A stretch of 64,000 nt of DNA from Marsupella aquatica (lineage: Eukaryota > Marchantiophyta). Under the pieces are notes generated by a model. It saw only the letters and a program-made list of their open reading frames with translations, was not told the DNA's origin and did no database searches. The translations under genes were made by a program, and so were the position numbers. How positions within the stretch are numbered: position 1 is the stretch's first letter; each line of letters opens with the position of its first letter. Positions 45,576-57,591 of the stretch are shown here, in pieces. Location: contig OZ316892.1 of the NCBI GenBank assembly GCA_973895155.1, forward strand, positions 21,514,001 through 21,578,000. Reading direction: 5' to 3'.

Positions 45576-48312
45576 GGGAACTCAAATTCTATGAACATCT
45601 TCCCACTCCAGTCTAGGGACGTGGGATTGAGGGGCACCTTGTGAAATCATACTAAAGTTTCGATACGTGATGATCTTCTCAATGGAGATTTTCTTAGCGT
45701 AGAGACTCGCAACGGATCTGCGAAAATTGAGGCTGAACTTCTGGTAGTAATATATAGAAGACATTAGCACACTGTTATTTTGTCCTCAGAATTCATTCTG
45801 TACTTGGTGGAATGGAATATTAAGCTTTCTGTCAATATAATTTTTCTAGAGACGTGTAAGTCGCAGCCATGCATTCAACATCGGAAATTCAGGACAACCT
45901 TCTCCGGAAGTCTTCTCGAATGCATGCAAAGTCATTTACGACTCTTAAGTTTAGTTGAATATATCTTCTAGTTACTGCATTGCTCAAAGTTACTAAACAA
46001 AAAGCAAAGTATACAAATCCACTAGACAAATGTATGTTGCTCTTCAAGAAGAAATTCGCGCAAGTTGGATATCCTTGGAACATCAGCTGAGATAGAATTA
46101 TTCTGTAATCCTCAAAAAGTATGCTGCTTCTCAATAGCTGAAACTCTTTAATTTGAAATGACGAAATTCCGAAAACATATACTTGGTACTAAACTATCTA
46201 AACGGAAGCGCACTCTGAGTCCTGGCCCAAAATTTCATACACTTTATGGTTTAAGAATCTTCTTCTTAAGCAAACGTCCATTCGAATTGTTCGGTTAGAC
46301 TTATGTCTAATCAATCCCAAGAAGCTATCGCACACCAATGCTACTCAGCTCAAGTAGAGAGACCCATAACTTGTCCCTTGTTGGAAGAAGATTTACAATT
46401 AGTCTGGTTATGCAACAGTACTCTGGAGAAGGTGAATCGAAAGCAGGATGCTGAGCTTGTGTATGCTGTGCATTTAAAGATTTCAAGGAATTTGATACGC
46501 TAGTACAAACGGGCCATTTATTGAGAGAATTAAGCGTGAAGGGTATTATATAGTTGATATGCGAGATCCTTCATGCCTTCACACACTCCGTGCTGAAGAG
46601 CAGTATGTATAATTATACATTCTCCACCTGCGTTTTTTATCGGATTCTTGATAGAAATCGAAATCTCAACGTGTCAGTTGAATCATCGACAGCAATCTTT
46701 TTGAGCTAGATCTCATTTCACCTAGCTCTACCAATAATTACAACCCTTTGTAAATCTTGAAGCGCGAACCTTCGGGCATCAGGTAATATGAAGTCTTGTG
46801 TGATATAATTAGTGGCTTCAAATTCTAAATGTTGCCATGACCACTTGCAACACAGCCGCTTGAACAGAAGCTATACCGAATGCGAATATGATACCCAACA
46901 TTATCAATCAGCGGAAGGAAATTCCACGGGAACTCCATAAACCATTTATACCTTTATCGCTAGTAAGGATCATTACTCTCTAATTTACGTAAGGATTTTT
47001 CTCACTTAGTAAAACCGTCGGGAAATTCCTCTCGTAATTGGGACTTGCCTTGCAGTACACATTGGCAAAAAAATTGGAAGGGGAATTTCTGGTATATATC
47101 TTGGGAATTGGTAGCGAAACTTCGAAACGCCGGATCCAGACATTATGAGACAGAAAATCGTTACAGAGCCCGTTACAGAGTTGGTCCAAGCGACGCCTTA
47201 AATCTGGCAAAACCCTCATCCAGTATAAGGTTATATGGTTGTCGAGTGACTTGGATATTAGAATCGACTTCATAGCCAAATGTGGGTAGATCCTACCAAA
47301 CACACCCTGCAGATTCTGAGGCTTTCTATTTGTAAATGAACTCAAGGTACAGTATCTCATCTCAAATTGACCTCTGAGGAAGCGAAAAGTGTCTCAGTTT
47401 TGTGCTCTCTTAAGCATCCAGTGGAAACGGTCTGCCCATCCTTGCAAATCTAGCACACGAGAATGGTGAGTAATTAACGAAATCTTTAGCCAAGCCATGG
47501 TCTTAGACACTTAAAATGATAGCACGTACGATATTCAGATTGAGTCTAAGTAGATCAACGTCCTGACTATCGTAGATTGAGGTTTTGAATGAGCTGGATC
47601 ATATACGTACAAACTAACTGCTGCTACCTAGGGTCTCCTTCTATGTCTAGCTTCAAAATCTAACTTCAAACTTGCTTTCCCGCTTGCTTTATAGTATAGG
47701 ATAGATTGACCTGTGAGTCTAGATGCTTAAATCAAAACAGTCCATGGAGACAAGCATTTTCCTTTCTTGACTGTGCTCTTTTGCAACTTGTATTTTTAAT
47801 TTTGCGAAGGGAGTGTCAGTAAGAATTTTGTCCATGGTCACTTCTAGAGTGACCAAAAGTGCACAGCTGAAAAAAATAAAATTGCATCGTGATCGATAGG
47901 GTTCGATTCAAGCCAGGCTCAGCCCAAAAAACATGATTGAGCCATGCAAGCAGAGTGGCAGTACACCTTTTTTTGCAGTAAGAACTGCTGCCGACATATA
48001 TTACCATAAGTGTTTGTAGAAATATAGTTAATCAGATCAGACGTCAAGTTATCATTGTCAACAAGGTCACCATAGGCCTTCAACAAGGTCACCATCGCCC
48101 TTGTGCACGTACAAAAGGAGAGAAGATTGAAAAGTCTAAGCTGCTCGAATCTACATGTCTCGTTTGAACTCGACGGCACCCAATGACTAGAAAGTGGAAA
48201 CCAGTATCGGCGGATTGGCCTCTTAGTAACACATTCCTTTCAACATGCACTAGTTTCAATCCTGGTTTACAATCTGAAGCTAGCTAGTGGAAGAGCTACT
48301 CGATTTCCCTCC
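45576..48312. other. No convincing gene
   Basis: Only short frames without recognisable domains. A 126-codon minus-strand frame at 46980-47360 has no family signature. Confidence 0.3.
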
Positions 48313-48945
48313 TCATTTCTGCTCTTCTTCGGGATAGTATTGGTTCACCATCCCGAAAGTTGTTTTGATCTCCGCCGGAGTCTTGCCTGTGATAATGTCA
48401 GCAGCTCTTTCACACGTCAATTCTAACAAATTTTGAATATTGAGGTATCGGGCTGCCTGCAAGAAGCGAGAAGATAAGATTAGAGATCATAAAGTCACAG
48501 TAGAGGAACCTCAGCACTACCCACTAACCTGGAGGTCAAAGAAAATTCTGCAAAGTAATTTAGAGAGATACCCGGCCTACTCAAGAAGTTCAGAATAAAA
48601 AATGAGCATGCATCAGTACGTAAAACTTACGTTGATAAGACCCACAAGAGTGGCGTGATCGACCTGGAGAAACTCAGCATCACGCTGTTTGATTTCATCC
48701 TCTGTAGGTGCTGGCTTCTCCTCTGTACTCTGTTGAAACTGCCAATGATATGTGCAATACTCTATGACCTTGCCCAGGATATTTTTGGAAACATTGGGCA
48801 AAGGAATTGTACTTTCGTTTCCAGTGACGTCGACGATATCTGTCAACGTCTCTGAGTATTGCACAACGGAAATGTCCACTTCAAATATAACACCATCCGA
48901 CGACTGGAGCTGCACCTTCCTGCTGACTCGCCTGTTGATTGACAT
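48313..48945 (-). CDS. SKP1-like SCF ubiquitin-ligase adaptor, short C-terminus
   Basis: Exon 1 (48945-48631) and exon 2 (48456-48313) join in phase 0 (GTAAGT...TTGCAG), giving 152 residues. The POZ fold segment is KVQLQSSDGVIFEVD and PLPNVSKNILGKVIEYC. The F-box-binding region is AEFLQVDHATLVGLIN, AARYLNIQNLLELTC and ITGKTPAEIKTTFG. SKP1 bridges cullin-1 and F-box proteins. The intron falls exactly before AARYLNI. Typical SKP1 ends with a WAFE tail that helps hold the F-box; here the protein ends at PEEEQK, about ten residues short. LVGLI replaces the usual LFDLI. It is therefore a diverged paralogue or young duplicate. Confidence 0.85.
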
Positions 48946-48967
48946 GTTGGTTGATCTGGTCCTTGCT

Positions 48968-49610
48968 TGATTGACTACCGGTCAGCGTTATATCCTACTT
49001 AGTTGCTCTTCCTCCAGGCGTTTTCTGCGCTTAGCCCAGAAGACCTGCCAACGAGTTTATCATGTTGATCATGTGCATATTACAATTGTTGGCAACCAGG
49101 ACGAAGCGATTCTTAGCTATATACTTCTTACGTTTACAGCCTCGATCAGATATGTGCGCAGCTTTATCTTTTACATGGTAAGATAGCCGAACGAACTCTA
49201 TCGATCCACAAGTAGGAACGCTGGGAAAGTAACCTGTAACACAAAATATACCAAGGATCGCGAGTAAAAGGTGCAAAGAGATGCATGTTATACCTGACGG
49301 TTAAGCTCAAATTAAACTCGATCTGAAGATGTTGAATATGCACTCTGATGATGCAAGCCGCTCCTGCCTCAACATAAAACTGAAGAAATCATCCTTGCTG
49401 ATCGAAGAGCTACATATACTTGCTTGGACAACAAAAGTATCGAAGCTTTTGTAGTCTTTGGTCAGTTTCGTATGACGCTGCTGAATGACTTCAAGGGAGC
49501 AAGTGTTTGGGCTCTGAGTCTTCTACGAAATCAAGCATTTGTAGTCTTTGGTCAGTTTGGTATGAATGCATTCAAGGGAACTCATCTGGCAGGAACGAGA
49601 GCATTGGTGG
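48968..49610. repeat. SKP1 upstream segment, repeated at 54.5-54.8 kb
   Basis: Starts CCGGTCAGCGTTAT and includes GTTGCTCTTCCTCCAGGCG, CGATCTGAAGATGTTG and AGTCTTTGGTCAGTTT. All of these recur in the same order at 54515-54800 with a shorter middle. An internal part (CATATTACAATTGTTGGCAA to CTATATACTTCTTACG) recurs also at 50812-50872. It covers the promoter side of the SKP1 gene. Confidence 0.75.
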
Positions 49611-49979
49611 GAGCCAGGGTTTAAATTTTTGACTGGGCGGCGGGGATTTGAAATAAGGGCTTTAACAACATTTTCAAATGAAAACACTACAGAGTGCATC
49701 ACCACTGTTGCTCAAAAATGATTTCACCTCAACTTTATGCTGCAGTCTATAATTTTTTGTTTAATGTTACTTTTAAATCTACTATGAATCCAACAGCAAC
49801 TTAGCTTCTTGCAACACAACACCTTCTATTGAAAACACTTTTGCTTTGAAAAAAAATTCACTAGCTCATCAACACTTTCTCTCAAAGCATTGACCCAAAG
49901 GCACCAACAATGTACTTAATTTTTGAGCTGCAACACACAAGTATGATTGAGCCTCATCTTTAATGGTTGTTGGTAGTAT

Positions 49980-50440
49980 TGAGCCTTACATTGGCAATCT
50001 TGCCTCACCCCCACATCAAGATTTGCCCCACCTCGTCATCTAAACTTGCCTTCTGCATTTTGGCCTTGCCTTGACATCTTGCCATCATCTTGCCATCTAC
50101 ATTTTCCTCAACATCTTTGCTTTCCCCAACATCTTTGCCTTACCTCGACATTTGGCGCTCACCTCAACATCTTTCCCTTACCTTGTTATCTTGCCCTCGT
50201 CTCATCATCTTTCCCTCATCTCCCTATCTGTGCCTCTTCTTAACATCTTTGCTTCACCTTGACATCTTTGTCTCTCCTTGAATCTTTCCCTCACCTTGAC
50301 ATTTTTGCCTCTCCTTGATATCTTGTCCTTAATTGTCTCAACATCTTGTCTTCACATTCACATCTTGCCCTTAGTTCAAAGTCTTTCCCTTACCTTGAAA
50401 TATTTTCTTATCCTCGACATCTTGCCCTTCCCTTGGGATT
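49980..50440. repeat. Degenerate ~18-20 bp minisatellite (CTCACCTTGACATCTTTGC)
   Basis: Irregular copies of ACATCTTTGCCTCACCTTG-like units cover about 460 bp. All three forward frames are open through much of it. The frames are repeat translation, not genes. Confidence 0.85.
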
Positions 50441-52368
50441 TTTCATGCAATACACTGTCATTGGGCTAGTAATATTTAGAACATTACTTAGGCTAGACCT
50501 ATTGGCAGTAGACAAAACATATCACAACAAGGATACTTAGAAATATCTTTCATATTATGTTTTTTCAAATTCTCAATATATCTTAAGTTCATCTTTCCTC
50601 ATCCTCTGGTCTCTGATTTTCTTGCTAGGTTTTGTCACCTCTACCCTATCCTGAAATGTGTCTCGAGGGGTCACTCCATTGTTTGTTGTTTCCATGGCAT
50701 GGACAAAATCCAAAACAACATTGTCCCTATCTTCCTCTGTCATGACAATTTTCACTATTTGGGTCTTTTTCTTGAACTCTTTTTCCAAGAATCTTAAAGG
50801 TTTTGGTCATGTGGATATATTACAATTGTTGTCAACCATGATGAAGCTGTTTCTTAGCTATATCCTTGTTACGATAGAGTCTCAGACATGTGTGTTTTAG
50901 CGTTTGTAGGTAAGTCTACAAATTCCCATCTGAACACAAGAGAATAGGCAAAAACCCACTTATTACCAAAGGAAAATACAAATATATAAGTAGGATCTAA
51001 GAACACCAATATCAAACTAGGTAAAAGTCACAAATAAGGTACTATAAATTTGATTTCCAACCGGGGCATGTGACAGTTTTTACGTGTGAATGTCAACAGC
51101 TATTATCTGACCAACAAGTCTGTACTATCATTGGCTCCTGGTTACATGTGTACATACCCCAAACCCTTCGGATCTGTTCCCTGCCAATGTTTACTACAAG
51201 GCAGTCCCAAAAGTGAGAGTAGTTCTCCTAGGAATCCACTTAGTAAGAAAAATCTTAATTTACATGTATGGAGTGTAATGACGCTTACTAGCTAGCGATG
51301 AAAATTTCAATAACTTATGGAGTTAGTTCCCTTGCAGTTTTCTTCGCTGTTTGTTAATGTAGGATACAATATTTGCATGCGGTTTATATTAGAGTCAATT
51401 AAAAAAGGTGTCGTGGATTTTCAAGCGTAATGGATAAATTGGTTACTCGTGTTATGCCTTGGACATCACCTTAGCCTTTTGGTAGCATGGGCAATCTTAA
51501 TAGCACAGTCTGCATGTCATCAGTCAATGAGCCCGAGGTTATTGCCCGTGATATCTATTGGTGGAACTTAATTATTAGGGTTTGTTTCCTTTAACTATAT
51601 AGCCTCACAGTAACCTCAGGGAACTCTTCCCGCCTGTGCGCGCCCAGCCTTAATTAACGGCAGACCTCTGTTGTTAGTCACCGTACTGGCATGGGATTAT
51701 TACTTAGTGCTGTGCGCGCATCCAGGCCTAATGGTTGCGTCTAGAACTCCTACAGCTGGTACAGCATGAAGTTCTTAGCCAATGTATAAGTAGGGTTATT
51801 ACTGTGACTGGGGTTATCTAACCATTACTAGAATTGTAACGGCAGGCTCTTTCTTAGTCACTGATTGGGATTGCTGCTGGGACTTCTGATCTAGGTTGCA
51901 GGTCTGTCTCATTTAAGCCGGATGCCCCCACTCAATTCGCAGCATCTCAAGCATTTTGCCTTGTGCATTCTGTCATCTTAATTTTGGTGAGGAGCTTTGC
52001 ACTGTAGGACTGGTGTTGCATTTCGGGAGCGCATTCAACGAGGTGGGCACTGTAAGTTTAGATACTCTGTTTGCGAGAGCAATGTCAGTTTCGTATTTGG
52101 CCAGTAGTCAAATTGCTGATTCTGAGTCCTGAGTGGGTCGTCAATTAACAGTGTTTTTTCTTGACTTAAACAATGGTGGGGAGGCGATGTGTGTTTTCTT
52201 TTGGTCTCTCACGTAAGCTATACCAACAAGTGCCAGAGCGTAGCTTGCTTTTAGTGAAATATGCGTACGCGGCATGAATTGATTTACTCTTGGAAGCTGA
52301 TGTTTCCAAGTTTAGATTCTAGTCAATATGAAGGTGAACATTTCAATGAAATCTGAATTGCAGTCAAT
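50441..52368. other. Upstream region of the homeobox gene
   Basis: No gene recognised. A copy of part of the SKP1-upstream repeat lies at 50812-50872. A GAATTGCAG acceptor-like sequence ends 5 bp before the homeobox ATG, so the 5' untranslated region may contain an intron. Confidence 0.35.
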
Positions 52369-54291
52369 ATGGACAGCAACCCTGCTGGTGATTTGACCTA
52401 CGTGGGTCCTTCTCCGAGTTCTGTACATCTGCACACGGCAAGCTCAACATATGAAGACCCAAGTGGATGGGACGGTCAAAGCAAGATGCCAAGTTCTGTG
52501 CTCACCACGATGGACCAAGACAAGGACATGCTCAATTTATGGGAGAATGCAAGCAACATGTCGACTGCAGGAGTTTCACCGTCGCTGACCACCCGGGAGG
52601 TAGTCATGCAAGCTGGCATGCAAGCTGTCCTGAATACTGTACTTTTCGAGGACTACCTCACGGCGGAGGAAATTGAATTCCTGGATATGAGTGACAGGAC
52701 TCACGAGTTGAAGGTGGAAATGCAGACCAAACAAAATCTACCATCAGCGACCCGAAGCAGTTGTGGAGTTGGAGATGGAATAGATATGAGTGGCAGTCTG
52801 GACGAATGTGAGAAGACACGGGCAAAGGATCAAGATATTGCACTTCCGGACTTCATCGGAATAAAGTCGGCGAGGAAGGGGATCTCCCTGGGAGCCGACG
52901 ATTGCCAACAGACAAGGATTCATCGCCACTCTAAAACAGCTGTGTTGAGCCTGAGGTAACATTTATGGATTATTTCCATGAGTCGGTTTACACCTCTAGA
53001 TGATCGTAATGTATTTGATTGAACAAATGAACTAACTTGGCCAGCTCTCATCATTCATGCAAGTATGTATCAAAATGTCCATTTTTTGGGGGTTGGAAGT
53101 GAATGTTATCTGGCTGGCATGCATTTCCGATGAATATAAATAGACAATAGTTTTAACTTCTCTACTTTGGTTGCAGGAACTTTTATGATAACGAAACTCC
53201 TTATCCCAACGATAGGCAGCTTTACAAGCTTTCGAAGCTCTCTGGGCTCACAATAAAGCAGGTAGCAGTTAATTTCCTTTTGGTGCACCTCAGAAACTAG
53301 AAGGGGGCCAGAATTTTTGAATTGCATGTTAGCTACCTGAAAATCACACGAATTTTTAACTATCAGAGAATATTTCAGCCGCAATTATTAATTTCAGCTT
53401 TCGAAAATACTTGTAGGTCAACACCTGGTTCGGCAACGAAAGGGAGAAGAAACGGGAGATGGGCACAAACAGTGCTGGTGTCAGCTATAAGAGACAGAAC
53501 CACCACCCTGACGATGCAATCAGTGTGTTGAAGTATAAATTCGCTACCAAGACCAGAACAGCTTCACTACTGTAGCTAATTGACTTCATTGCTAGTAGAC
53601 AGGACTTGTAACAAGTAATTAATTGGCAGAGACTGGTTCTGCTTCTAGTTGTTGAAACTTTAATAGCTTGCAATGTTTTGAATACACAATGATTATCCAG
53701 GTATAGTATCTACCTACGTAGCGCGCTAGTCCAGCTAGTGAAATGCAACTTAAACTTGTGTTGTAAATCTCTCTGTATCTGTAGCATTCTGTGAACAACT
53801 GCTTGACAATCTGCGTGGTGTTTATTCAGAGCATGGGTCGAAACCCACCCTGAAAATGCAAGGCCAACTAAGGAGGAGAAAATTCAGCTGGCTAACGAAG
53901 CCAAACTCACCTTGAAAAAAGTAAGTAAAGGCGCGCACTTTCCCAGCACAACTCCTGGCACAATTTTCCTTCAACTCTGTCGAAAAAACCCCAACAGTGT
54001 CATCTGGAGTTGCTTATATTCTGGAATTTTAAATGCAGAGTGTCATCTGGAGTAGCTTATATTCTGGAATCTTAAATGCAGGTATCGTGCTGGTTCGAGA
54101 ATTATTGTAGGAAGCAACGGAAACTTGCCTATAAATTGGAGAAAAATCAACTGGCGAAGATCGAGGGATGGCTATTCGACGACTCAAAACCTGAAGAACA
54201 AGGATTAGAAGCTTTGCGACTAGATGTGTGGGAATCCTGCATCAAGACCGGCGCTCTAAAGCTAGGAAATCTTGGGGCCGGACCCCAGTAA
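52369..54291 (+). CDS. Transcription factor with two TALE-type homeodomains
   Basis: Five exons: 52369-52955, 53177-53261, 53417-53532, 53830-53920 and 54082-54291, all GT-AG with matching phases, giving 362 residues. The first 185 residues are Ser/Asp-rich with no KNOX or BELL domain. Homeodomain 1 (about 188-238) has the three-residue loop extension with TPYPND and helix 3 QVNTWFGNEREKKR. Homeodomain 2 (about 248-305) has HPENARPTKEEK with the same spacing and helix 3 KVSCWFENYCRKQRK. Both have an intron at the same place, just before Val of helix 3, so they probably arose by duplication. Gly at position 50 in the first (as in animal PBC) and Glu in the second replace the usual Ile of plant TALE proteins. 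Nuclear DNA-binding role expected. Confidence 0.75.
53996..54081. repeat. 43-bp tandem duplication that doubles a splice acceptor
   Basis: AGTGTCATCTGGAGT(T/A)GCTT through AAATGCAG occurs at 53996-54038 and 54039-54081. Both copies end in AAATGCAG, so exon 5 of the homeobox gene has two candidate acceptors. Use of the first would add 43 bp and shift the frame. Confidence 0.9.
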
Positions 54292-54514
54292 ATTCAATAT
54301 ATATTTAGGCATATCCAATAGAACTTGGATAGCTTGGGTTTATATCCCCCAAGTCCAAGATTGTTCTGGTGAATTTCCAATGAGTAAAGCAGTCCATACT
54401 AACCCAACACTGTCCAGGCCAGTTACTGGTAATTAATTTAATGGAGAGATAGTATTCTAGATTCCAGGGTTGGAGATGGAGGGTGTTACTTTCGAGTAGA
54501 GGACAGGACCATCC

Positions 54515-54800
54515 GGTCAGCGTTATTTATACCCTAGTTGCTCTTTCCACCAGGCGATTTCTGACGGTGAAGCTTAACTAAAAGCCTGAAGCCCGATCTG
54601 AAGATGTGGTTACGTACGTACTCTGAAGATGCTTGGGTCCAAACAAACATCTGCCTCAACCAAAACCTAAACCAATGATCCTTGCTCTAGAGATGTTGTA
54701 GTCTTTGGTCAGTTTGGTATATATGATGCTGCTGAATGAACTCAAGGGGATATCCAAGTCTTTGGTCTCTAGCTTAGTCACATGGCAGGAGAGCATGCAA
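54515..54800. repeat. Second copy of the SKP1-upstream repeat
   Basis: Matches 48968-49610 in the same order and orientation with an internal deletion. It lies 220 bp beyond the homeobox stop. No SKP1 coding sequence accompanies it. Confidence 0.75.
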
Positions 54801-57119
54801 TGGTTGAATTGCAGAGTAGGCCGAGTTACTACAGTGGAAACTAAGGGAGTGACCGTGACAGGTCGGGAAAGGCGTCTGAACAGGCTGTTGAGTATGTACT
54901 GGTGCCAAGGGCGCTTATATATATGCTGCAGCTTATACATATGCTTTCAATAGTCCCGTGGGCCCTCACTCTCGGTGTAGATGTGTATATTAACTTGTGT
55001 ATGTTAGCAAAACCCACCTGTGAACGGACTCCCCTCCAAAACCTTTTATATTAAGGTGTATGTTAAGCGAAAACCCACCTGTGAAAGGCCTCCCCTCCAA
55101 CTCCAACACCTTTCAGTGCTCTTCACCTGTTATAAAAAATAAAATTGTCAAAGAGATAGGTGTTGTATTCAGCGCATTCACTCGGGTGTTGCATTCAGCG
55201 CGCAACTTGAACATATGAAGAAGCGGACGAACTTGAGCACAACTCAACTTGAACATATGAGAAGCGGAAGGAAACACAAAAAAAATGAAAACCTCTTACC
55301 TAAAATCTGCAAGAGGAGCAACAACTTGGGACTCGGGCGCGTCACAAGAATTGAAGAGCAGTAGCGCCTTGATTGCTGCAGACGTTTGGAACCTACCTTC
55401 CTAAGCAATGCTGTTCCTTCCAAGCAATGCTGTTCCTTCCAAGCAACACTCTTCTTCCTTCCTTCAGAGTGGCGCCAGCATCATCGAGCTCAGAGCTACA
55501 TGGTGGCGATGACAAGCTAGGAAAGCAAACAAAAGAACCTCCCACCTCCAAACCCGCCGCCAAGGTTGACCCCGCGCGTATCCTCAATGCCTGCCTTGAC
55601 ATTTTCTCGTGTAAACCCTAAGCATCCCTCACAAAAACCTAAAAAACTCACCCAAACAAGCAAAAAACGAGTACTCAATACGGACACTCACTTAATGCCA
55701 GGGGGGAGCCGAGTGAGCTGGGATGACTTTTAGGGGGGAGTGCAGCATAGCCATAAAAGAGATCTCAATCGTCAAATAATGTGCTTTGAATTTAGAGAAT
55801 TTAAATGTAAATAATTATTTATCTCGAGCAGGTGACAAGCAAGCTAAAGGGAAGTTTAAGTGGACATTTATTGTAGATGGAGTGTATGGATAGATTTGAT
55901 GGTGTACATCCCACTTGGGAGGGGGTCTTGCTGGAGTATTCTAATGGTATTTGCCAAATTTGACAATGTTTGATTATCTAGGAGCTGCACGAGTCACAAA
56001 ACAAGACATATATAAACCCCAAGCCCCTTCACCAGACGAGCTTCTAGGTATCTGACTACCTTAGTCTTCACCAACATTTTGTACAGCATTCTTGGGGAAG
56101 ATCCTTTGCTTGCCTTCCGCATTGAGAACCGGTAGATCTCTAATGATTACTCTGTTCAGCTCTAGAGCCCACCTGGCGACTCGGATGCAGTCTTCTGAGC
56201 GTGTTTGGTGAATGGTTTGGGGGAAGTGTTTGATTGCTTGTTTGTATCTGCAACTAAAATGCACAGCTTGGCATCCACTTCACATGTCTTCATCAATCCC
56301 ATGGCTCTCATGCAAACCACTAATTTGGCATCTTTAGTGAGTGTGTCAAAGTCCAGCAAAAGTTTCAGAAAGATACCTAGGGTCCATGTTTAAAAGCAGA
56401 ATGGCCCTCACATGCAAAAGGAACTCACATAGCACATGATGTTGAATAGGATTTTTATATATGTTTAATTACGTAATGCGGTTGAACTATGTACTTACTA
56501 TGTTTAAGTCTTCAACAACATGTGATTTGCCACTTAATCTGCTCCTACTTCCTTGCACGCACGTAACCTCTCCCTTGTTTTCCTGAACATATATATAAAA
56601 TGGGCAGATCATGAAACCCCAAGACCATTATGTTCTAGCTCCACATCATTATGCACAAGTGAATTGCCATCCCTAGTAATTGTGAAATGTTCGATCTTGG
56701 CAGAGTACATTGTTGTGCCTAGACATAATGCAATTTGCTCACGCAACTCAGAAGTAGTCAACTTGTCCAAGTTGGCCATTGCAATATAACGTGAACAAAA
56801 ATTGGGTACTCCCTATGACACTGCACCTCTTGTGCACGACTGATTCACGAGAAATTCCCTATGCCATGAGGGACCTGAGGGACCTAACTGTACAATAAAC
56901 AGCGCGAGGCCAATGCGGTAGGGAAAGAAGACTGGACACACACTTTTTTCCTTGCCTTGGAATGGGTGGTTTGTTTCAAAAATATTTGAACAGCCCACCG
57001 AGATTGAAGTGCCCCTTGAGAATGTGACACAGTTTATTTTCCGCCTCAACTTCTTTGTGAAAGTTGAATAGCTCGTCGAGATTGAAGTGCCCCTCCAGGA
57101 TGCAACACAATGCACTTGC
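54801..57119. other. No convincing gene; short repeats
   Basis: Contains a MITE-like end (CCCGTGGGCCCTCACTC at 54955-54971), a two-copy repeat of AAAACCCACCTGTGAA with CTCCCCTCCAA (55009-55105), and three CCAAGCAATGCTGTTCCTT-type units (55400-55450). Near 56990-57119 two copies of GAGATTGAAGTGCCCCT mark a degenerate host repeat that continues after 61139. Confidence 0.4.
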
Positions 57120-57483
57120 CACCCTGTGACGCCGCCGGTACGGTGGTTAATGAGTGATTCAGTCTAAATTGCGCTCGGCACGCGCGTTAGGTGGGTCTTA
57201 GGCCGCTATTATTAGCATAACGATAGTATTTAGGTAATCATTAGGGGTAGGACATCATTAGGCAATAAGGGGGACTTCAGGTTCGGGCTGGCGGCGGGTC
57301 GCTATTCGCACACCCGGGTTACGAGCGTGGAGGGGCCCCTCCCTCGGGTCCGTATAACGAACTTAAGGAAGCGGCCACTGACGCACGCTGACTCAGACCG
57401 GCGGAGTGGCCGGTACACCACAAGCGTGAGCGGTTCAACCTATGGGCGTCGAGGAGACGTCGGGGATCGACAAGCCCTCAAAG

Positions 57484-57491
57484 TATAAAAG
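57484..57491 (+). promoter_or_regulatory. TATA box of the 57-61 kb element
   Basis: TATAAAAG in a GC-rich context, 108 bp before the first ATG (57592). It would place the transcript start near 57515. Confidence 0.65.
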
Positions 57492-57591
57492 GGGAGCCAA
57501 CCCTTTGTAGTGCACCAGTCCATCAGTCCGCGTGCCAGCTTCGACCCCAGCTCTCTCGTTCTCTCTAGGTCGCCACTACTATCTCCTCTGA

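Noticed and set aside
48530-48560. A 19-bp middle exon in the SKP1 gene (AATTTTCTTTGACCTCCAG)
   Set aside because: It would break the frame; joining exon 1 directly to AARYLNI gives the exact SKP1 length.
50046-50540. Three overlapping plus-strand frames of 63-65 codons
   Set aside because: All are translations of the ~18-20 bp minisatellite.
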